64,000 bases of DNA, from the NCBI GenBank assembly GCA_907163345.1, contig CAJQUN010000128.1, positions 1,488,001 through 1,552,000 on the forward strand, written 5' to 3'. The notes under the pieces are model-generated. The model was not told the origin of the DNA and did no database searches. It saw only the letters and a program-made list of their open reading frames with translations. Shown here piece after piece: positions 56,192 to 64,000 of this stretch (positions are counted from its first letter, which is position 1; the number at the start of each line of letters is the position of its first letter). The position numbers and the translations under genes are program-made. The DNA comes from Haberlea rhodopensis (Eukaryota > Streptophyta > Magnoliopsida > Lamiales > Gesneriaceae).

Positions 56192-58281
56192 TGTAAAGCC
56201 TTGCTACCTTAATCAGCTATTAGTGTATTATCACATGCATTAGTGCATACATTCTTGTCATAGGGAATTCTTATACATGCTTCTAGAGCATTAACATGAC
56301 ATCTATAAAATTTTTGACATTAAACTTCTTCTCACTCAATTCCCAGAATAATTCAACTCGCAAAAGTATACACTATACAATGCACCGATCTCACGTTCTC
56401 AATGCATCATGCAATTCAACTTAATTAATTGCATGCAACACATAAATGAAAAGAGAAAATCTCTTAACCTTTATACAAAACATATACACATATGAGAATG
56501 CTCACAAACGAGCATTGAATAAATAAATGTGTATCTATTGTATAACATATTACTTCATACCAACATTGGTACCTCAGTCCTGGGAGCATTCCCAATCAAC
56601 AGCTCGAACTTCTTTCCAGAGCCAATGTTGTACATGTTCTACCTGTTTCAACAGAAACAGCCCCCACACTGGGTGAACATACCAATAACACGATCTCAAT
56701 ATCATCAATCTCACAATTCATAATTTACAAAAAAGTTGTAAAGCCAGAAAGTACTCTACGTTTGTACTATTACCATATGAGATCTCTCATGTTTTTCCTG
56801 TTCTCACAACAACCAAAATCATCAAATTCTAAAATCTGTTAACATTACATTGATTAACTCTTCACATGCTCAAACCGTCAATTTCATAATCAATTATAGT
56901 TAAATCATTCAATAATGATTTACAGAAATCAAATATATTTTATTTAATGATTTCACCATTCATCACATCGTATCACATCGCTTGCTCAAAAATGGCGGCA
57001 CTTTAACCTCTCGCACGCTCAACAGCTGCGGCATCATAACCAATGCTCGCTCAACAGCGAAGCATCAACTCCATGCTCGCTCAACAGCGGCACCAACATA
57101 ACTCACAATACATACTAATTCATCTCAACATTTATATATTATTCATCTAACAATGACAATAATATATTTAACTATGCCCATACGTTATACGTACCTTATA
57201 ATCCAACAGCAAGAGCCAATCATTGCCTTTGCCCCGAGATCTAGTGAATTATTCGCTATACACAGTTAATAACTCACAATCAATTACGTACACACAATCA
57301 CATACCCAAGCACGTACTCAACCTCCATATACATCATCAAATCATGAAGATTTATCATATAAAATACTCAGGCAGAGCATACATCGATTCCACGACAAAC
57401 TAAAATTTTCACTTAACTCGGCCTCTCTATCGATCAGCCAAGAGCTCTCGATCGATCGAGAGCCACAAAAACTTTGTATAAATTTTTGCATCGCGCACGA
57501 TCGATCGGTAGTTTTGCTCGATCGATCGCCCGCACTATTTATCATCGTCCAATTTTTCTAATGACGTGAAATCGATCGGCGAGCTCTGAAATGGCTAAAA
57601 ATGGTGTTTTTTCTAGCAAAAACTCTCAGAACAACAATCCCAACATCCAATACACCACAAATCCTCAACAAAAACACCATAATTACACCTTAAACACAAA
57701 AAATCTCTAAAATTCAAAAACTCAAACCCAAATCTAAACATGCCCATACTCTACAAAACTACAATCAAAGCGAAGATAAATGCGAGGGGAAGAAGATTAC
57801 TCAATTATCTTGGAGAAATCTTGCTCCAAAATCGAGCCTCCATCGATTTTACCATGGGAGAAGAAAGGGAAAGGGGGAGAAGGTGGGGGAGAGAGGGGAA
57901 GAAGGGAGAGAAGTGAAGTGGAGAATGGTTGAACCCTGAGTACACTTGGTATATATAGTACCAGGGCTCAAAAAACCCGAGTCTCAAATACTCGCACTAT
58001 TACTCATTAAAATCATGCGTGTTTAATAATTATCTCCCACTCACTTAATTACATCGCAAACCTCAATCCAAGCTCCCCAGACTCCAGATCCCACTACCTA
58101 CACAATTCCAAGGTTTAACACCTCAATGAGAATAATCTCAACCCTTGGATCCAACAACCCCAATACCGGATTAAAGTCCTCGGGAGTCTCAACACCGTAA
58201 TTTTCTCATAATTACCATAATTAAAATCCATTAGGGGTTATAATCATTCCGGGATTAACACCATAATTTCCGGATATCACA
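56192..58281 (-). mobile_element. LARD E' 3' LTR
   Basis: 2090 bp; the reverse complement runs TGTGATATCCGG to the TTACA-type end (TGTAAAGCC on the plus strand). It carries a TATA box in reverse (57948-57960), palindrome cores at 57428, 57450, 57499, 57520 and 57570, the hairpin GTACGT/ACGTAT (57180-57194), AGCG/CGCT-type repeats (56990-57090) and an ACAGCCCCCACACTGGGTGA block near 56657. Related to E and to the fragment at 848-3170. It is inserted in copia F Gag. Confidence 0.85.
57428..57578 (-). repeat. GATCGATC palindrome block in the E' LTR, partly decayed
   Basis: Cores at 57428 (TATCGATC), 57450, 57499, 57520 and 57570 (AATCGATC), with intervals 22, 49, 21 and 50, matching B and D spacing. 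The second core extends to a perfect 20-bp palindrome GCTCTCGATCGATCGAGAGC at 57444-57463. Confidence 0.88.
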
Positions 58282-61200
58282 TTTATCCCCCACTAATCAA
58301 ATTTCGTCCTCGAAATTTGCACATGCATATTCAAAGTACCACCAAGACCACGCAACTCAACTTGAATGCACAGTATCAATTCATGAATACGTCATGAACG
58401 AAACCCCAACTGCGAGGATATCAACCTCGTTCCAAAACCCTGGAATAGGGATATCCTTCCAAACCATCACAACTTCCAAAAATATGTTAACATACCTCGA
58501 TGTTAACTACCCAAGAGCACCCAATTAACATCAACTGCTATCTACTCGAGTCATTCCTGATTCCAACATAGATATCATCTCAATGACATCTCTACAGCTT
58601 GGTCTGCGATGCCAAATACACATCGCTACGAGAAAACCACAGGTACACAGCAGTATAGTCATACTAAACTCTGTTTCCGCCTTTTCCAATTCCATCTCAA
58701 ATAATGGAATCTTACTCATTAAGGAATAGTTGCGCCATTTGCAACTTGAATTGGCAACCAACGTCCACCGATCAAGACAAAACACATCTTCACAGATGTC
58801 AACATCAGTGTGTTCCAATGAATCACATCTTGGTCCCAACACACTATTGAAACTCCACAAAGTCTCAACATTCCCTAGAGAACATGCAAGAAAATCAATT
58901 GCATTCTCATCACATGTGTCGACAACGACACCAAGCGAATTTGAATCTTTGGCATCTCTTGTTTACCCTTAGAATTAACCATTCTAATACGATGATGACT
59001 ATCGAATCAACTAACAACGAATCTCCTTATCCCACAATACGACAATCTCTTCTTAGGAGAGAGAGTCAACCAAAACCTCACAAATATTCCTCAGAATAAA
59101 TCGTTACCTTGAAATTACCAATCTCAAGGATACTACAATCTCTTACCAGAGATTCACTAATCCAAGCACACCAACCCGCTAATCAACAAGCATAAAAATG
59201 GTGGCATGAATACATTCATACCGATACCTATGCTTGGAAGCCAAACACACCACATGCATACTTAATGCAACCGGCTTGGGTATTTCCAATCATACTCACA
59301 AGCCCCATACACGATTGTCAATCACTCAGTTATTTCCACTCAAGAGGGAATAACGATTGACGAACCACGACTAATGGTGTGAATTCAATACCGACACCAA
59401 GCGTACCGACTCATCGAATCTTCACAGATTCCCAACAGGTATATCAATACATCTTTCCTCATATGGAAAGCGTCATGCACCCCTGACTCTCCAATCTCGA
59501 ACCACCTTTCGGACAATCTAGATACATTTATACTGAAATGTATCCCTGAACCAATAAATACACATCTGTTCAGGATAGTGCATCCCTGCCACTATCACCA
59601 ATAATTCTCAAACCGGTATACACGACGTATACAAATTCCAACGATGCTCTGCACTAATGATATAGTACTCAACATTCTCGAGCATCTCTCTAGGGACGTC
59701 TCCTAGTACGTCTCACAATTAACTTAAAGTAGTTACTAGATCCATCACCAGTAATGCTTACCACGGTTGATTCACAATCAACTCGCAACCGATACCTACT
59801 GTCTCCACAACAGCATTGTTCTAACCCAAAATTGACATACAATACTATCTCCTCAAGAGATAAAATTGATATAGTAGTGCTATCCCACTAAATATATCCC
59901 TCAACTCCGGTTACGTTTTACCATTGCATCCTCAATGGAAGGATACTCAATTAGAGGTAACAATAACTTGTTGACCCTCACGTTGGTACTGCCGACAAAG
60001 CTGAGCTGAATGCTCCCTCGACGTATCTCTCACCTCAACTCAAAGGCATTATAGTGACTACACGAGTCCACCATAACTTCTCATTGTATTATCACACGAT
60101 TCACTACACTTGGTTCCAACAAGCACTATAGTGGCTACATCAAGCTCACTATATTACTGCAACAACAAATCACCATACTTGGCTAGCAACTGCAGCCTCC
60201 TAAGGTCTATGCAAAACTTATCGACGTGTCACGTTCAACCCCGGTATACTCATACCACTTCCACTCTCACAATTCACGAATCACATCATGAAGTACTTAT
60301 CGTTTTAACGACAATTAGAGATAGGAGATTACTATCTAACATTTCTCTAATATCAATATACGACGGACATCCAATGTCCCAACCGATCACATCTCGATCC
60401 TAACTCATTAGGATGTATCTATACATTCATACATGTATTATGCAATCATATCCATTACACGCAACATCGTCATACGTATGTAGGTCCCTCGACAACTACA
60501 TACACCACAAGTCGCTTGGTCGTAGCCAACTTAATGAGTATACCCAAAGGTACTCCTTCTCTTAACACATTTACCTCAATACATGATGCAGTACACCTAC
60601 CTGTACGACCCAACCATTTATCCATCAAGCAAACCTGCTCGGGATAATGGTTTCGTGTCAACCTGTAAAACACACACCATCTTTAGCCAACCAATGGCAC
60701 TCGACTCATATATCTCAATACATACATCCATATATGCATTTTTCATCGCAACGGCGGTACAACTCAATCCTCGCTCGTCATATCATATCATCGCAAAGTA
60801 CCTTGTCAACCTGTGAGGTACATGTCAGCACGTGACATTAATAATATTCTCGTCAACTCATGACGGTACATGTCAATACATGACATCAACAATATCCTCG
60901 TCAACTCATGATGGTACATGCCAACACACAACATCCATTTTATCCTCGTCAACTCGTGACGGTACATGTCAACTCATGACATCCACACCCTCGTCAACTC
61001 GTGATGGTACATGTCAACACATGGCATCCACAATGTCCTCGTCAACTCGTGACGGTACTTGTCAACTCATGACATCCACAATATCCTCGTCAACTTGTGA
61101 CAGTACATGTCAACACATGACATCCACAATGTCTTCGTCAACTCATGATGGTACATGTCAACTCGTGACATTCACAATTTCCTCGCCAACTCGTGACGGT

Positions 61201-61482
61201 ACATGTCAACACATGACATCCACAATATCCCCGTCAACTCGTGATGGTACATGTCATCTCATGACATCCACAATATCCTCGTCAACTCGTGACGGTACAT
61301 GTCAACACATGACATCCACAATGTCCTCGTCAACTCGTGACTGTACATGTCAACACATGACATCCACAATGTACTCGTCAACTCGTGACGGCACAATTAA
61401 TGCTAACACAATAGCAATATACTAATATTTATCGCTAACATAATAGTGGTACATCTATATCCATTACCCAACGGCGGTACAC
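58282..61482 (-). other. LARD E' internal region, non-coding
   Basis: PPT in reverse (TTTATCCCCCACT) and the pre-PPT hairpin AAATTTCG-AGGA-CGAAATTT (58299-58318) adjoin the LTR. The stretch to about 60800 is diverged but recognisably similar to the A1 and A2 unique internal region. It then holds a 48-bp tandem array (60832-61410) and ends at 61482, where another A LTR is inserted. No supported gene. Confidence 0.8.
60832..61410 (-). repeat. 48-bp tandem array, about 12 units, dimer-like
   Basis: The unit is ATGACATCCACAATGTCC followed by TCGTCAACTCGTGACGGTACATGTCAACAC/CTC. About twelve units of 48 bp, one of 45. The last bases alternate CAACTC and CAACAC through the middle, suggesting a 96-bp higher unit. 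Each holds stem-loops GTCA-ACTCG-TGAC and ATGTCA-ACACA-TGACAT. Because 48 is a multiple of three it gives a spurious 197-codon repeat ORF. Confidence 0.92.
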
Positions 61483-64000
61483 TGTAAGGACCCCAAGCCC
61501 TTAAACCTTGATTAGTGTATTAACCACTATGTGTGGTACATGCTTTCTATAAAATGTCAATCGGGAAGCTCTGATGATACTTAATCATTGCCTGTCAATG
61601 AAAGACTCATATGTTTGCCCTTTACCAACCCCTTGGTGCCACTTTTAACATTGTAAACTTTTATAAAAATTTGGGCAGAGTCTCCCCATAAATAGAGCTA
61701 TCCAAAAAAAAAAGAGTACAACACATAACCAAATTCCCGGCCAGGGAAAGCATAATACTCAACAGAAAGCAGTAATACAAGTAGATTCCCAGCCAGGGAA
61801 GACACCACACATATGTCAACAAAAGTGGGTTCCAACACCCACATAATACACCAATGACTCTCATATCATTCTAGCAATTCAACCTAATTGCATGCAACCT
61901 TAAATGAAAGAGAGAAAGGCTCATGCCTTTATATACAATCCATATACAAGTATAATCGTGCTCACATGCGAGCATCATGAATATGTATAAATCCTCAGGT
62001 GTATATATAGGTACTCTATACGATACCGTGCTCCATCAAGCCCTGGTACCACGATCCTGGGAGTACCTCAAATCAACAGCTCGAGCTCAGCTCCATAGCC
62101 ATCGATGTACCTGTCCACCTGTCCCAACAGAGACAGCCCCCAACGGGGTGAGCATACCAATACACAAAATTCCATAATCATAATAATGAAATTCATAATT
62201 TACAACACAAGTAAATACTAATGAATTTAAATGATACTCCCTGGATGGCAACATCCTCATCCGGGATTCCGTGTACTGTCCCTGTTCTCACGACATCAAA
62301 CTCATCAAATCTCATAAATCAGTAAATCAACACATTGATTTACACATCGCATGCCTGATTCTCAAATATCAAGAATGAATGATTCCAAGTTCATATATAT
62401 GCAAATATAGATATATCAATATCTAATATTGATTTCATAACCTTGCTTTCCATTATACTTAGACATCTCATATGTCTTATAATGAAAACATGAGTCTATG
62501 AACCTAGACATCTCAAATGTCTCATAATGAATACATGATTCTACGAACCTAGACATCTCAAATGTCTTACGAAGAATGCATGATTCTACAAACCTAGACA
62601 TCTCAAATGTCTCATAATATAGTCATATAAACCCAGTACCCCTTATATCATGTAAGAGTCATCCTACTCTAATGTCACGCACGCTACAAGCGGCGATATC
62701 AAGATTTGGGTCATTCCTTGGCTATATCAACATATATGTATAACCATACGCAAAACATTCAATGCAATCAAAAATACCTTATGCATTTCACATATATATA
62801 GTAATGCTCGTACGTCGCACGTACCTTAAATCTCCGAAGTCCGAGCCAAGCCTTGCTCGAGTTCCATGCCCCGAGGAATGATGTGCTAACACGATAAATA
62901 ATTCACAATTATTTACGAACATGTAACCTATGCTCAAGCACACCCATATCCCTCACAACATTGTCAATACACGACAATTATCCTCTTAAAAGACCCGGGG
63001 CAGGGTACATGCAGGGAAGGAAATAAATGAGACAATCGAAATTTGTTCAAGAATGCCCTACAAAAATCGAACCTTAATCTCACAATTTCGAACCCAATAA
63101 AATACCATAATTTATCTAAAATGCCAATTAAGCTATTCAAGCAAGAATCAACATCCCTTGACAAAAACTCCCCATTTTCGAACTCAACCCCCTTAAAATC
63201 GAACCCAAACAAGCCTTTAAATCCCAACTCTTAAAATTCTTCAAATTTGAACCAAAGCTTCTCAATTCGATCCCACTTGAGCATCATAATACACCTAAGA
63301 TGTGAATTAAACCATCAATGGCAAGAATCATCACCTTTGCCAAAAACCCCCAATAATTCGAAAATTAAACCCTACGAAATTGGGGAAATTCGAAACAATA
63401 AAGGCATGGAAATACATGAAAAAGACGAACAAGGGGTTAGGGAGGTTACCCAACGAAAATCGGAAGCAAAATCGTTCGAAATCGATGAACCCTAGCTTTT
63501 GGGGATCGACGCCTTTCTTCAAAATCCGAACGAGAAACGCGACGAAACCTTCAATTGACGGAGGGGAAAGGAGCGCCTGGACGAGACGAAGCCGGTGATA
63601 GGTCGCACGCCCCGAACGGCGGCCCGGACGGCGGCGGGCGAGGCGTTTTTACGCGCGGAGGCAGGGGAGGATCGGGAATGGCGCGGCCGCGGGAGAGAGA
63701 GAAAGATGAGGGCTGAAATGATAATTTTCATAGAATTTCGGGTTCAACTGCTATTTATAGCAAAAATACTCCGAAAAAATAATAGCCCCACAAATACATC
63801 ATGATTCCTTAAAAATCATCTGTTTTCAAAAACTCTCTCTCTAACTCCAAAACCCCCTACCGGTGCTCACACAACACCCGAGATCCCGAGACACACCAAA
63901 AACCCAACTCTTAGGTTTTACACCGTAATGTGAATACAATCTCAACCTCTGGATCCAACGATCCCAACTGCCCAAATAAACGAGCCCAGAAGGCCCAACA
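61483..64000 (-). mobile_element. A-family LARD LTR (A3), nearly complete, runs off the window
   Basis: Begins TGTAAGGACCCC (reverse of the LTR end) and lacks only about the last 90 bp of an A LTR at the window edge. It has the hairpin array (62458-62611), the GTACGT/ACGTAC hairpin (62810-62824), a GC-rich leader near 63560-63690 and a TATA-like GCTATTTATAGC at 63750-63761. It is slightly diverged from A1 and A2. The candidate target repeat TACAC (61478-61482) cannot be checked. Confidence 0.88.
62458..62611 (-). repeat. AGACAT-CTCAA-ATGTCT array in A3
   Basis: Four units with AGACATCTCAAATGTCT or AGACATCTCATATGTCT, about 45 bp apart, as in A1. Confidence 0.88.

Noticed and set aside
60832..61425. 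A 197-codon ORF with a 16-residue repeat (serine/threonine/cysteine-rich).
   Set aside because: It is translation of the 48-bp tandem array, kept open because the unit is a multiple of three. It lies in non-coding LARD DNA and has no homologous ORF in A1 or A2.

Overview
The window is plant nuclear DNA, probably from a eudicot with a repeat-rich genome (inferred from the chromodomain-bearing Ty3/gypsy polyproteins, TGGTATCAGAGC primer-binding sites and 2-2.6 kb LTRs). I see no host gene. Essentially all 64 kb is LTR retrotransposons inserted into one another.

Layout. Family names are local labels. A and E are large elements without gag-pol (LARD type); B, B', C and C' are Tekay/Del-like chromoviruses; D is a C-like LTR; F is Ty1/copia. 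1-396: edge of an A-type LTR (-). 397-847 and 6541-12105, ending at 38636-38722: element B (+), with broken gag-pol and a 3' LTR. 848-6540: a chimeric insertion in B gag, flanked by GCCAC repeats. 12106-38630: element B' (-), inserted in the B 3' LTR with ATACT duplications. B' is itself split by a complete element C (+, 13965-22706, CATAT duplications) and a complete LARD A1 (+, 27307-36641, CTTCC duplications). 38723-40080: D LTR (-), into which B jumped. 40081-43331: 3' half of LARD E (+), into which D jumped. 43332-45754 and 54959-56191: copia element F (-), split by complete LARD A2 (-, 45755-54953, ATTAA duplications). 56192-61482: LARD E' (-). 61483-64000: LTR of a third A copy (-), inserted in E'. 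The left side is therefore stacked six deep: F, E, D, B, B', then C or A1.

How the parts relate. The chromoviruses encode gag, protease, RT, RNase H, integrase and a chromodomain, but every copy here carries stops or frameshifts. A1 and A2 encode nothing recognisable, yet their paired LTRs are almost identical, so they moved recently. They share with the chromoviruses the primer-binding site, the polypurine tract and a hairpin just before it. The simplest reading is that LARDs are mobilised in trans by Tekay-type proteins.

Most interesting signals. (1) A block of eight GATCGATC palindromes in pairs about 22 bp apart, at the same place in the LTRs of several diverged families. (2) Arrays of short stem-loops whose loops stay constant while stems change in a compensating way, found with different sequences in C/D LTRs, A LTRs, A internal regions and E'. 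(3) Universal GTACGT/ACGTAC and TTCG-AGGA-CGAA hairpins. (4) A chimeric insertion with two U5-type ends, looking like a LARD strong-stop cDNA joined to a Tekay cDNA. All boundaries were read by eye; percent identities were not computed.
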